A stretch of DNA of 45,371 nucleotides from an uncultured Methylobacter sp. Lineage in GTDB: Bacteria > Pseudomonadota > Gammaproteobacteria > Methylococcales > Methylomonadaceae. Below the pieces are notes generated by a model, which saw only the letters and a program-made list of their open reading frames with translations, made no database searches and was not told the origin of the DNA. The stretch is from contig CAILCX010000006.1 in NCBI GenBank assembly GCA_903832775.1, positions 1 through 45,371 on the forward strand, written 5' to 3'. How positions within the stretch are numbered: the first letter of the stretch is position 1; each line of letters starts with the position of its first letter. A program made the position numbers and the translations under genes. This document shows, piece after piece, positions 17,258 to 26,389 of this stretch.

Positions 17258-17413
17258 ATGTGGGTAGTAATATTTTTAGTTGCCGTATTATTTGTTTTAG
17301 GCAGTGCGTTAATGCTTTTACGCTCAGCCAAGATGCCGAAAATTCCTGATAGTGTAAAAGCGCAGCCCTATGAAGAAGAAGATGAAGAAGAAGAAGATGA
17401 TGATGATGAGTAG
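17258..17413 (+). CDS. Small acidic-tailed membrane protein, DUF2897-like
   Basis: This 51-codon gene starts at the ATG at 17258 behind a good ribosome-binding site (TTGAGGG, 7-8 bases upstream) and ends at TAG 17411-17413. The protein has one N-terminal membrane helix (WVVIFLVAVLFVLGSALMLL, residues 2-21), a short RSAKMPKIPDS linker that matches the DUF2897 pattern, and a tail of Glu and Asp only (EEEDEEEEDDDDE). DUF2897 proteins are about 50-60 aa in gammaproteobacteria, with no known function. It lies between trhP (divergent) and dtd (convergent). Confidence 0.7.
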   Translation: MWVVIFLVAVLFVLGSALMLLRSAKMPKIPDSVKAQPYEEEDEEEEDDDDE

Positions 17414-17435
17414 GTAAATCAAACGGCCTTGACAA

Positions 17436-17873
17436 TTAGGTTCTCAAGGTAAACGTAACCGGACCGTTGTTGATCAACGCGACTTGCATATCCGCTCCAA
17501 ACTCACCAAACTCAACGTTTGGATAGATTTTTCTCGCCAACTGCTGTAAATAATCAAACAGCTCTTTGCCTTTTTCAGGGGGAGCCGCAGCTATAAAACT
17601 GGGCCGATTGCCTTTTTGGGTGTCTGCCGCCAGTGTAAATTGAGGAATCAGCAACAAGCCACCATTAATATCGCGTAAACTTAAGTTCATACGGTCATCG
17701 CTATCGGCAAAAATCCGATAATTAAGAATACGCTCAAGCAAGCGCTGCGCCTCTTTTTCTGTGTCCGCTTTCTCCACTGCCACCAGCGCCATAATACCGG
17801 CATCGATTTTACCGATTTCCTGATTGTTGACGATAACGGTAGCGCTGGTTACCCGCTGGATAATAGTAATCAT
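17436..17873 (-). CDS. dtd: D-aminoacyl-tRNA deacylase
   Basis: Dtd removes D-amino acids mischarged on tRNA, and also glycine from tRNA-Ala. The 145-aa sequence shows the family motifs PQFTLAAD (SQxTL-like) and NNGPVTFTL, the cross-subunit Gly-cisPro region, plus RVTSATVIVNNQEIGKI at the start. It is of normal length. It is followed 30 bp upstream by the gamma-glutamylcyclotransferase-like gene on the same strand, with which it may be transcribed. Confidence 0.95.
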   Translation of the reverse strand: MITIIQRVTSATVIVNNQEIGKIDAGIMALVAVEKADTEKEAQRLLERILNYRIFADSDDRMNLSLRDINGGLLLIPQFTLAADTQKGNRPSFIAAAPPEKGKELFDYLQQLARKIYPNVEFGEFGADMQVALINNGPVTFTLRT

Positions 17874-17903
17874 ACTTTGAGATTAGTTATTTAAATTTGC
17901 CGA

Positions 17904-18326
17904 CTAAATTAACTTAAGACCTTCGGTAGCATGATTGTAGAGATAAACCCAAGCAGTAATCAATCGGCCATTATTAAGCAATACCGGCTGTTGCTGGCGA
18001 AGGTACTCATTGGGTTCAACAAACCCTGGCCCAAACTCCTCATACTGATCCAGCAAGGGCAACAATACTTCGGCTTGGTTTAACAAATAGACCTCCCCTT
18101 GAATGATGTCATTAAAGTTATCAGAAGGAACTGCGCCGGGATAATAATTGATTTGATAAAGCTTACCCTGAAAACTGGCTTCATCGATAAATGTCGCATG
18201 CTTCATCAGAAGTTGACTCATCTCGTTATTGGCATCGCGCCTGAGAGTCCCGTAAACAAAAAGATAATCTTGGTTCAAAATGTTCTGTGTTTCACACCAC
18301 TGGTTCGGTGCTGAATCTGTTCCCAC
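17904..18326 (-). CDS. Gamma-glutamylcyclotransferase-like (GGCT/AIG2 fold) protein
   Basis: The family signature YLFVYGTLRRD at about residue 20 and the catalytic-acid region LLDQYEEFGPGFVEPNEY are visible in a 140-aa protein. These enzymes cyclise gamma-glutamyl groups to 5-oxoproline; substrates are diverse. The annotated ATG at 18326 lies inside a REP palindrome, so the first roughly 15 residues (GTDSAPNQWCETQ) are probably not genuine. A TTG just before NQDYLFVYG is a plausible alternative start. The pairing with dtd may be only positional. Confidence 0.8.
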   Translation of the reverse strand: MGTDSAPNQWCETQNILNQDYLFVYGTLRRDANNEMSQLLMKHATFIDEASFQGKLYQINYYPGAVPSDNFNDIIQGEVYLLNQAEVLLPLLDQYEEFGPGFVEPNEYLRQQQPVLLNNGRLITAWVYLYNHATEGLKLI

Positions 18327-18345
18327 GCAGGAGCATGGGAACGAT
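18319..18345. repeat. REP unit between pfp and the GGCT-like gene
   Basis: The element starts GTTCCCACGCAGGAGC and ends ATGGGAACGAT, a palindrome with a short loop. It is a short member of the same REP family as those at 1413-2400. It sits 12 bp from the pfp stop and overlaps the proposed start of the neighbouring gene. Confidence 0.8.
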
Positions 18346-18357
18346 GCTGGAAGTATT

Positions 18358-19587
18358 TTAGTGTCCTACTTCAACCTTGTTACCTTTGGCCTGACCAATT
18401 TCAGACAAGGTTTGGTTAAACCAGACAGTATCCAGATCAAAAGGCTTGCCACCTTTGATACGTGGAAACTCAATTGCTCGCAGCACAAAACCTTTGTCAT
18501 CATCATGACCGATAACGCCAGATTCACGACGGAACGCGCATTCGACAGCAAGATCAGCACAAGATTTAATCAAGCGAATATCTTCAACATTAGCCGCTGA
18601 AGCGCGGGCAAAATATCCTGATTTTTGTACCAAGGTTTTTTCCGCACCAATCATTTGTGCAAACTGGTCACCAAACCATTTACCCGGATTAACCGCATCC
18701 AGCTTAACGTGACCAAACGCATCGCGTGGCACTTCCTGACCTTTAGCTTGCATTTCAGCAACGATGGACTCAACGCCAGCACCTTCGGAAACGAAGATAT
18801 TGACGCAATCGACTTTATCCATCACCGCACGCAGACGCTCTGCTTCGGCAGCAAGATCAATGGTCATTTCCGGGATAAAGACGCCATGAACTTCATAAGT
18901 CGCGCGATCAAGACCCAGCTCAGGCAACCACTCGGCACGATCCAGCAGTTTGCGATATTCAACAGCCGTAGCGGCGGTCAGCCAGCCACAACTGCGGCCC
19001 ATGACTTCATGAACAATCAGCATGCGCGGATTGGAGTTGTTTTCGGCAACCACGTTCCAGAAGTAACGGGCGCCCTGTTCGGCAGCAGTCCATGCACCCA
19101 GCGATTGTTTGATAGGAAACACGTCGTTATCAACGGTTTTAGGTAAACCGATAACGGTAAGACCGTAGTCATTTTTTGCCAGGAACGCTGCAAGATCGGC
19201 AGCAGCAGTATTGGTATCATCACCGCCTATGGTATGGAGAATATCCACGCCATCTTTAACCAGTTGGTCGGCAGCCACTTTTTGTGGGTCTTGTCCTTCC
19301 TGAACCAAACCGCGTTTAATGCAATCAGCCACATTAGTCAGCTTGACGCGACTGTTGCCAATTACCGAGCCGCCGAAACGATGCAACAGTCCTGCTTTTT
19401 CGCGAATTTCAGGGGTTACAGTATAAAAATCACCCAATAACAACCCTTTGTAACCGCTACGGTAACAAATGATTTCGATGGACGGATCAATCTCCGTGTA
19501 ACGCTCGATCAGACTACCGATCGCTGAATTTAAGCAAGGAGCCAAGCCGCCTGCGGTAAGGATTGCAACTTTTTTTGGTTTGTTCAT
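18358..19587 (-). CDS. pfp: Pyrophosphate-dependent 6-phosphofructokinase
   Basis: This enzyme reversibly phosphorylates fructose 6-phosphate using PPi. PPi specificity is visible in GGDDT (121-125, where ATP enzymes have GGDGS) and PKTVDND (149-155, with the PPi-type lysine). The EVMGRSCGWL block binds the sugar phosphate. At 409 aa it fits the short PPi-PFK class of methylotrophs. In these organisms it also acts on sedoheptulose 7-phosphate and ribulose 5-phosphate. It is preceded on the same strand by fbp, so the two form a gluconeogenic/RuMP-related group. Confidence 0.95.
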   Translation of the reverse strand: MNKPKKVAILTAGGLAPCLNSAIGSLIERYTEIDPSIEIICYRSGYKGLLLGDFYTVTPEIREKAGLLHRFGGSVIGNSRVKLTNVADCIKRGLVQEGQDPQKVAADQLVKDGVDILHTIGGDDTNTAAADLAAFLAKNDYGLTVIGLPKTVDNDVFPIKQSLGAWTAAEQGARYFWNVVAENNSNPRMLIVHEVMGRSCGWLTAATAVEYRKLLDRAEWLPELGLDRATYEVHGVFIPEMTIDLAAEAERLRAVMDKVDCVNIFVSEGAGVESIVAEMQAKGQEVPRDAFGHVKLDAVNPGKWFGDQFAQMIGAEKTLVQKSGYFARASAANVEDIRLIKSCADLAVECAFRRESGVIGHDDDKGFVLRAIEFPRIKGGKPFDLDTVWFNQTLSEIGQAKGNKVEVGH

Positions 19588-19654
19588 GGAAAACTCTAGT
19601 TAAAGTTAAAAAGAAAATTTTATCATAGAAGAACGCTTTATTTGGACATGAAAC

Positions 19655-20686
19655 TCAAGCCGACACGCTTTTCAGTTTAGTGTCATTCTCCAAATGATAG
19701 GCGACAATACGCTCCACCTCGTTTTTCGAACCCAAAATAACAGGAACCCTCTGATGCAGGCCTTTGGGTTTGATGTCGAGAATACGCTCACGCCCTGTCG
19801 AACAGGCACCGCCGGCTTGTTCAATAATAAAAGCCATAGGATTGGCTTCATACATAATGCGAAGCTTGCCTGCTCTAGTCGGATCACGTAAATCATAAGG
19901 GTACATAAATACACCGCCGCGCGTCAGTATCCGGTATACCTCGGCGACCATTGAGGCGATCCAGCGCATATTGAAATCTTTTTGCCGGATACCTTCGGTT
20001 CCCTGTAAACATTCTTCAATATAACGCTGTACCGGCGGTTCCCAGAACCGCTGATTTGACATATTGATAGCAAATTCTTTAGTGTCGTTCGGGATCGTCA
20101 TCGCAGGATGAGTCAAAATAAATTCGCCTATATCCTGATCCAGCGTAAAGCCATTAACGCCCTGCCCTGTGGTTAACACCATCATGGTTGAAGGACCGTA
20201 AAGTACAAAACCGGCGCAAACCTGCTCGGAACCTTTTCGCAAGAAATCTTCAAGAGCCGGTTCCTCGCCTTCACGGCAACGCAATATCGAGAATATAGTA
20301 CCTACCGCCAGATTAACATCAATATTGGAAGATCCGTCCAGCGGATCGAACAAGGCCAGATATTTACCTTTGGGATACTGCGCCGGAATACTGATGATGC
20401 CGTCGATTTCTTCCGAAGCCATACCGGCCAGATGTCCCGTCCAGTTTAATGCTTCGACCATAATATCGTTGGTGATGATGTCCAGCTTCTTTTGCACTTC
20501 ACCTTGCACATTTTCCGAATCAGCACTACCCAACACACCAACCAGATTGCCCCGATTAACCAGATGTGAAATTTTCTTGCACGCTGTCACCACATCATTA
20601 AGTAAAGAGGTAAAAGCTCCCGATACCCCTGGCAACTCGCGTTGCTGCTCAATGATAAACTGGGTCAATGTCACATGGTTGGTCAT
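19655..20686 (-). CDS. fbp: Class I fructose-1,6-bisphosphatase
   Basis: This enzyme hydrolyses fructose 1,6-bisphosphate to fructose 6-phosphate. The metal and phosphate signature [14 protein letters not shown] is at about residues 115-128, with upstream acidic residues in the MASEEIDG loop. Downstream, [14 protein letters not shown] and a second block [20 protein letters not shown] (broken here by context only) are typical of class I. At 343 aa it is normal. It lies between sbcC (105 bp upstream) and pfp (67 bp downstream), all on the minus strand. Confidence 0.95.
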   Translation of the reverse strand: MTNHVTLTQFIIEQQRELPGVSGAFTSLLNDVVTACKKISHLVNRGNLVGVLGSADSENVQGEVQKKLDIITNDIMVEALNWTGHLAGMASEEIDGIISIPAQYPKGKYLALFDPLDGSSNIDVNLAVGTIFSILRCREGEEPALEDFLRKGSEQVCAGFVLYGPSTMMVLTTGQGVNGFTLDQDIGEFILTHPAMTIPNDTKEFAINMSNQRFWEPPVQRYIEECLQGTEGIRQKDFNMRWIASMVAEVYRILTRGGVFMYPYDLRDPTRAGKLRIMYEANPMAFIIEQAGGACSTGRERILDIKPKGLHQRVPVILGSKNEVERIVAYHLENDTKLKSVSA

Positions 20687-20791
20687 TTTTTAAAGCTCCG
20701 CTGGTGTGATGTTTTTTAAATCAATGAAGTATTGTAACTAAATCCTTTAATCAGGAGCCAGCCAATAGATCAGTTCTTAAACGAAAGTGAC

Positions 20792-23700
20792 TTATGAAGC
20801 CTGCTTTAACATGCCCATGCCGTTAGGTTTTTTGATTACTTGGAGCTGAGCCTTAAAGCGCTTTTGGACGCCTTCAACATGCGATATGACACCGACGGTT
20901 TTACCGTGAGTCTGCAAGCCCTCCAGAGTGCTAATGACTGTATACAAAGTTTCCGCATCCAGATTACCAAAGCCTTCATCGAGAAATAAAGAATCTACTG
21001 ACTTACCGTTATTAGCCAACTCAGAAAGCCCCAGCGCCAAGGCTAGACTTACTACAAAACTCTCGCCGCCAGACAAGGACTTGGGCAGCCTATGGAGATT
21101 ACCCTGATAAGTATCTTCAACTTCCAGCGCCAAGCCTGTATCGCTGGGCATTTGCCGCAGATAATAACGCCCGCTGACTTTTTCAAGCACAGCATTGGTT
21201 TGGGATAATAACTGATCGGCAACACGTTTTTGAACCCGTCGACGGAAATCCATGCCGCTTTCCTCGGCAATTTGGCTGGCTTCGGCATGGCAAAGTCGGG
21301 TAATTTCTTGTTGGTCTTGCAATTGCGCCTGGATAAGCTCTGCTTTTTGTAGATACTGTTGCTGCTCTTTCAGTAACTGCTCCAGACGTTGAGTTTCCAG
21401 TTCGGCTATCGCCTTTTGTTCGCTGACACTTTTTAATCGGACATCCAGCTGCTCAGAAGTTAAATCCGTTGTGACATTTATCATTTCAGCTTCAAGTTCA
21501 AGCCGGTTTTTTTCCAGTTCGAGTGTCATGGAGTCCAACTCCATATACAGCTCGGCAAGATGACGTTCCAGTTCAGGTTGATGTTGCAGTTGCTCCAGTA
21601 TTTCTGTTAACGCCTGTAAGGTCGCATATTGAGTTCCCTGTAGTTTGCTTTGTAATACCTGCTTTAACCGGGATAGTTCACTTTCCTGTCTGCTCAGAAG
21701 CTGTTCTTTATCGGCTATTAGTTTTTGCTTTTCAAGCAAGGCCAAATGTAAGCCAATAACTTCTTCACCTTGCAATTGCTTGTTTAAATAATCAAGTTTT
21801 TCAACGCAGACGACTATCTCAGCATCACAATGAGCGATTTTTGTCTTTAAGACTTCCAGCTCTTCGGTTAAGCTTTTTTGCCGAAAAACATAGCCTTGAT
21901 AATCCTGGCGACGCACATTCAAGCGATCATATAAGGCGTCTTCCTTACCTTTTGCGGGCATTTTTTCGCCCAGCACAGTTAATTGAGCGGTGACTTGCTC
22001 CGATAACTGCTGGACTTCCTGCTCGAGTGAGCTCAAAGTAGTGGTGTAATCGATTTCGTCTTTAGGTCGCTTCTGCCACTCAGCATCCAATTGCTGTGCA
22101 GTTGACTGCAATCGTTTTACTGTAGCCTCACCTTTTTCGATCAGGGCTTTCATTACTTCAATATTGGCTTGTTTGTTTTTATAGTCCGTGACTACAGTGC
22201 CTATGGTTTTAAACTGCTTTGTTTCAGCATCTAAGAGTTGCGACATCAAACGGAGTTTATTAATGTTAAGATCTTCGCTTGCCGTGTAAAGACGGTTAGA
22301 CAAGGTCTGCCAATTAGATTTAATCTTCTGCAGTTGGTTCGAATTAGCCTGATTATTTTCCGCCTGTTTTTTTGCTAATTTGATTTGTTGTTCCAATTTT
22401 CCGGTCGCAACCATTAATGCTTTTATTTTTGCCTTTTGATCGCTCAAAGCCTGTTGAGAATTAACCTCTCTTGGCGGCTGAATGGAATAAGGATGCTCCG
22501 AAGCACCACACAGGAAACAAGGTTCACCATCAACCAGATGTTGCCGGTCTGCAGTCATTTTTTTAAGCAAATTCTCACGAAAAACCGCTACATCCAAAGT
22601 GATCTTGATGTTTTCTTCCCGGTTAATTTCGTGCTTTAATGCCTTAAGTTCAGCCTCCAATGCTTCAATATCATAATCTGGCTGCTCTTTAGGCGTAAAC
22701 ATGCCAAAAAAACTGAAACCGTTTTGGCTCAACTTTTGATGGGCCTTGGCAAGATTATGCAATTCACGGAAATCTTTAACCCGTTCCTGCTGCTCCTGGA
22801 AGAAATCTTCCAGTTCAACCAGATTTTTACCTTGCGCCAACTCTGTAAGCGTATGTTCAGCAAGTGGTAACTTATGCTTTAAATCGGCAATACTCTTGTT
22901 TTCCTGGGCTATGGCGGACTGATTATTTTTTAGTGAGTTGCTCGTAGTTTTTGTCCATTTAGCATAGGCTTTTTGTTTTACTTTAAGTTCGGACAAATCG
23001 CCCCAAAGTTTTTTCAACCGGCCAGTTTCAGGAAAACTTGTCAGTAAAGATCCATCTGCCTCATGCTCAACCAGCCAGGTTGATACAACGCCAAGAGCCG
23101 AAGTTTTTTGATCAATTTGCTGGCCTAATGATTGCCATAAATCTGATTCGGATTGATGTTGTGCTGTTAATTGACCAATTTGGCCTCTCAGATCGCTTAA
23201 GATTTTTCCTTGTTCGGAAAATGATTTATTTGACTCTCCAGCCGGCAATGAGTGGTCACCGATGCGGTCTTTAAGCTGTTTAAGTTCCAGCTTAAAATCG
23301 GCAAGCGTAGCTTTGACTTGCACAAGCTCTTGATTTTTTTCGTTAACAACCCGTAAGTCATCAGTAAACAGCTGGGCGTCTTGAGCCAATGTCAATTGAG
23401 CCAGATTTTGCTGCTCAGTTTCGGCCTGAATTTTGGTTTGTTGTAGCTTGTTTTCCTGAACGGCAATTCGGTTTTTTAAAGTAAGAACGTTTTGCAAGGC
23501 CGCTTGCTGTTCTTTCAGGCTATTCTGTTCCTCAAGTAATTCGTTGCTTTGTTCAATAACATCACTTAAATCATGTTCACAGGCTTCGCGTTTTAGCGGA
23601 TCCAAAGTCGGGATAATCGCTAAATCCTGCAATAAATAATCCAGGTGCTGCTGGGCATCAGCGGCTTTTTCAAGGACTTCATTTTTATAATCGGCATAAA

Positions 23701-24232
23701 TATCAATACTAATGATTTTTTCCAGAATATCCATGCGCTCATTGTCCAGCGCATTAAGAAAAGCCGCGAAATCACCCTGTGCCAACAGTATCGAGCGGGT
23801 GAAATTACGAAAATTCATCCCGGTAATCTCAGTGATCCGAGTGCATACCTGTTGAGTGCCCGTTGCCAATAACTCATTGTCATGCAGACGGATCAATTTC
23901 ATTTCTGGTGTGTTTAATTCAGCCTCCGGATTTTCATCCTGTCGCTGCACATGCCAGCTGGAACGGTATTTTTCTTTATCCAAAGCAAAGTCAATTTCCG
24001 AATAACATTCCGCCGTGTGCTGGGTCATTACATGTTTGCCGGGGCGATCAAAGCGAAACGTCTCGCCGTACAAACCCAATGTAATCGCATCTAAAATACT
24101 GGACTTGCCCGCGCCATTAGGACCGGTAATCGCAAAAACACCGGTATCTGAAAAAGGTGGCCGTTCAAAGTCAATACGACTCTCACCTTCCAGTGAATTG
24201 ATATTTTTGAAATGAATATTAAGAATCTTCAT
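20792..24232 (-). CDS. sbcC: Exonuclease SbcC (Rad50-like ATPase subunit)
   Basis: This is the ATPase/coiled-coil partner of the SbcD nuclease, which cleaves hairpins and double-strand ends. Walker A GPNGAGKSS lies at about 37-45. Long coiled-coil arms flank the zinc hook CFLC (C572, C575). The ABC signature LSGGES is near residue 1053, with Walker B LFLDEGFGNLD and the H-loop VISHVEGVQ after it. At 1146 aa it is somewhat longer than E. coli SbcC. SbcD, normally directly upstream and overlapping, is absent here; 430 bp with a transposase fossil stands there instead, so SbcD must be elsewhere or missing. Confidence 0.94.
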   Translation of the reverse strand: MKILNIHFKNINSLEGESRIDFERPPFSDTGVFAITGPNGAGKSSILDAITLGLYGETFRFDRPGKHVMTQHTAECYSEIDFALDKEKYRSSWHVQRQDENPEAELNTPEMKLIRLHDNELLATGTQQVCTRITEITGMNFRNFTRSILLAQGDFAAFLNALDNERMDILEKIISIDIYADYKNEVLEKAADAQQHLDYLLQDLAIIPTLDPLKREACEHDLSDVIEQSNELLEEQNSLKEQQAALQNVLTLKNRIAVQENKLQQTKIQAETEQQNLAQLTLAQDAQLFTDDLRVVNEKNQELVQVKATLADFKLELKQLKDRIGDHSLPAGESNKSFSEQGKILSDLRGQIGQLTAQHQSESDLWQSLGQQIDQKTSALGVVSTWLVEHEADGSLLTSFPETGRLKKLWGDLSELKVKQKAYAKWTKTTSNSLKNNQSAIAQENKSIADLKHKLPLAEHTLTELAQGKNLVELEDFFQEQQERVKDFRELHNLAKAHQKLSQNGFSFFGMFTPKEQPDYDIEALEAELKALKHEINREENIKITLDVAVFRENLLKKMTADRQHLVDGEPCFLCGASEHPYSIQPPREVNSQQALSDQKAKIKALMVATGKLEQQIKLAKKQAENNQANSNQLQKIKSNWQTLSNRLYTASEDLNINKLRLMSQLLDAETKQFKTIGTVVTDYKNKQANIEVMKALIEKGEATVKRLQSTAQQLDAEWQKRPKDEIDYTTTLSSLEQEVQQLSEQVTAQLTVLGEKMPAKGKEDALYDRLNVRRQDYQGYVFRQKSLTEELEVLKTKIAHCDAEIVVCVEKLDYLNKQLQGEEVIGLHLALLEKQKLIADKEQLLSRQESELSRLKQVLQSKLQGTQYATLQALTEILEQLQHQPELERHLAELYMELDSMTLELEKNRLELEAEMINVTTDLTSEQLDVRLKSVSEQKAIAELETQRLEQLLKEQQQYLQKAELIQAQLQDQQEITRLCHAEASQIAEESGMDFRRRVQKRVADQLLSQTNAVLEKVSGRYYLRQMPSDTGLALEVEDTYQGNLHRLPKSLSGGESFVVSLALALGLSELANNGKSVDSLFLDEGFGNLDAETLYTVISTLEGLQTHGKTVGVISHVEGVQKRFKAQLQVIKKPNGMGMLKQAS

Positions 24233-24662
24233 AAGTTATTGTTTTATATTTTAACGCTTAATGGTCGTGTAAAATTTGGTACACGCCTTAGTACACGTTT
24301 TTAACGTGCTTACATGATACACAATGAAATTGATTGAGAAAACAACGGGCATAAAAAAGCCGATAATCAGTTCAAAGTATCAGCTACTTTTCCGGAGACA
24401 ATTTCCAAGCTTTGTCACAAAGTAGCATTGATGAGGTTATTGCCACCGACAAAGATGAAAAATCCCACAAAACAGCTTTAGACAGCTCAGAGGTTGATGT
24501 GGTTAAGTCCGACTTTACCTACAAAGAATCCAATAACACCTTCACTGCCCTTAAGGCCAAGCTTTGAAAATGAGTCGCAAAGGTCAGGACGGCAAAGTCA
24601 AATTTGTATACGCGATGTTTAGCTGATAGTCTAGCTCTTTTAAAATAAATCTTGTTTAGAAT
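24233..24662. other. 430-bp region between sbcC and proA
   Basis: This is the divergent spacer holding both genes' upstream regions. A transposase remnant occupies 24367-24626. At 24269-24300 the sequence GTACACG occurs twice (about 24281 and 24292) with a near copy of TTAACG; no promoter was assigned. No intact gene is seen. Confidence 0.6.
24367..24626 (+). pseudogene. IS1182-family (DDE) transposase fragment, frameshifted
   Basis: In the frame starting 24367 the translation reads ...SYFSGDNFQALSQSSIDE VIATDKDEKSHK and ...VVKSDFTYKESNNTFT. Just after this, at about 24546, one base appears deleted, and the neighbouring frame continues as KGQALKMSRKGQDGKVKFVYA to a TGA at 24624. Read together this is the order D-x-G-Y-x-S-G-x-N, then IATGKDEK, then FxY-ENTFTCPxG-x-L, which I recognise from IS1182-type transposases. 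The N-terminal and C-terminal parts are missing and the first catalytic region is replaced (SIS for DAG). Family assignment is by recalled motif order, not alignment. Confidence 0.6.
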
Positions 24663-25916
24663 ATGAGTACCAGCACCATTCAAATCCTTGCCAAACAAAG
24701 TCGTATGGCAGCAATTCAACTCGCATCAACTTCTGAATCTCTTCGAAATCTTGCACTTTCGAAAATGGCTGACTCGCTTGAATTGGTAAAACACCAAGTT
24801 CTTGAAATTAACGCCCTCGAAGTTTCGAAAGCGCGGCAGGCAGGTCAGTCGGAGGCAATGGTCAAACGATTGACGATTAACGATAAAGTATTTCAGTACA
24901 TGCTTTCCAGGTTAAGAAAAGTAGTGCAGCATTCTGATCCATTAAATCGAGTGTTAGCAGGACATACTAATCCGAACGGGTTACAGGTCTACAAAAAATC
25001 GGTGCCGCTAGGCGTCATCGGTATTATTTACGAGTCGAGACCCAATGTCACCACGGATGCCGCCGGCGTATGTATAAAAAGTGGCAATGCTGTTATCTTG
25101 CGCGGCGGATCGGAAGCACTTCAAACCAATATGCTATTAGCCGATGCCATGATTGAAGGTGCTTTAAGCGCAGGTCTTCCGCAACATGCCATACAGATTA
25201 TTCGCACACCCGGTCATGAGGCTGTCACCGAACTACTCACCATGGATCAGTATATTGATGTATTGATCCCACGAGGAGGCAAAGGCCTCATTAAGCGTAT
25301 CGCTGAGGGCACCCGCATCCCTGTGATTAAACATTACGATGGCATTTGCCATCTCTATCTGGCTGAAGACGCTGACCCGTTACAGGCAGTCGAACTGGCG
25401 ATTAACTCGAAATGTCAAAGTATTGAGGTTTGTAATGCGCTCGAAACATTATTAGTCGACAAAGAGTGTGCCGAAAAATTGCTTCCTTTACTACAAGCTG
25501 CATTTGACTCAAACAATATCGAACTGCGTGGTTGTGAAGAGACACAAAAACTATTACTAAATATTTGTCCAGCTTCAGAAGAGGATTGGCATACCGAATA
25601 TCTTGCGCCGATACTTTCAATAAAGATCGTCAACGGTATTGACGAAGCTATTAAGCATATCAATCACTATGGATCTGGACATACTGATGGAATAGTCACG
25701 CAAAGTCTTAATAAAGCTCAGCAATTTGAACAGCAAATTGATTCGGCGTCAGTATTAATTAATGCTTCAACACGGTTGTCAGGCGGCGGCGATTATGGTT
25801 TGGGATCGGTGATAGGTATCAGCACCGACAAACTCCATGCCCGAGGCCCGGTTGGCCCGGACGAATTGACAAGCTATAAGTGGGTGGTTTATGGAAATGG
25901 ACATCTGCGCGGTTAA
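24663..25916 (+). CDS. proA: Glutamate-5-semialdehyde dehydrogenase (gamma-glutamyl phosphate reductase)
   Basis: This NADPH enzyme makes glutamate 5-semialdehyde, the second step of proline synthesis. It belongs to the aldehyde dehydrogenase fold: PLGVIGIIYESRPNVTTDAAG (cofactor and substrate region), the GGSEA loop, VLIPRGGKGLI and the catalytic cysteine C257 in SIEVCNALET. The end RGPVGPDELTSYKWVVYGNG is diagnostic. At 417 aa it is full length. It is transcribed divergently from sbcC; no proB is in the window. Confidence 0.96.
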   Translation: MSTSTIQILAKQSRMAAIQLASTSESLRNLALSKMADSLELVKHQVLEINALEVSKARQAGQSEAMVKRLTINDKVFQYMLSRLRKVVQHSDPLNRVLAGHTNPNGLQVYKKSVPLGVIGIIYESRPNVTTDAAGVCIKSGNAVILRGGSEALQTNMLLADAMIEGALSAGLPQHAIQIIRTPGHEAVTELLTMDQYIDVLIPRGGKGLIKRIAEGTRIPVIKHYDGICHLYLAEDADPLQAVELAINSKCQSIEVCNALETLLVDKECAEKLLPLLQAAFDSNNIELRGCEETQKLLLNICPASEEDWHTEYLAPILSIKIVNGIDEAIKHINHYGSGHTDGIVTQSLNKAQQFEQQIDSASVLINASTRLSGGGDYGLGSVIGISTDKLHARGPVGPDELTSYKWVVYGNGHLRG

Positions 25917-26068
25917 AATGACCAATTGTTTTTGATTATTTATAACGCAGAAGTCGCGTCGAGCTTGCGATCGCGTAACCCGAAAATCGAAGTCAATATG
26001 TCAGGTTATGAGTGACGACTCACTCGACACAGACGATTTTTCTAAGTAGTTACGGCTCTTTGAATGAC

Positions 26069-26353
26069 TTAAATTTTAAGGATGATAATCAAAAATGAGG
26101 CGCATAACAAAAACTCTGAAGTCATTGCCGCCCAACAAGCAAAAGATAGCGAACGATCATTAAGCACCCTGAATCGAAGCGACCAAATGTACTGAACAAG
26201 CGCCAAACGCGGCAAAAAACCGGAACTGGCAGTCACCGTAGGTTGTCCAAGTTCTCTCCAGACTGAATGATGTTCGTTTTGTATGCGACGGAGAAGCCAT
26301 GCTCCATTGACCAAAGAGAATATTAAAACAGCAACGAATAACAATATCATCAT
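26069..26353 (-). CDS. Small two-helix membrane protein, UspB-like
   Basis: This encodes a 94-residue protein with an N-terminal helix (MMILLFVAVLIFSLVNGAWLL), a basic central segment and a C-terminal helix (FLLCASFLIIILKI). The order hydrophobic start, W-x-x-L, LVQYIWSLRFRVLNDR, then a cysteine and terminal helix resembles UspB of E. coli, a sigma-S-dependent membrane protein linked to ethanol tolerance. The match is by layout plus a few residues, so the name is tentative. No Shine-Dalgarno is obvious before the ATG at 26353. An arginase-family gene begins upstream of it on the same strand (36 bp gap). Confidence 0.55.
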   Translation of the reverse strand: MMILLFVAVLIFSLVNGAWLLRRIQNEHHSVWRELGQPTVTASSGFLPRLALVQYIWSLRFRVLNDRSLSFACWAAMTSEFLLCASFLIIILKI

Positions 26354-26389
26354 ATGAAAATCTCAAAAATCATGTATTAAAATTTAGCC

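Noticed and set aside
24519-24719. 66-residue ORF on the minus strand over the sbcC-proA gap
   Set aside because: It runs opposite to the transposase fossil and into proA, and has no recognisable features.
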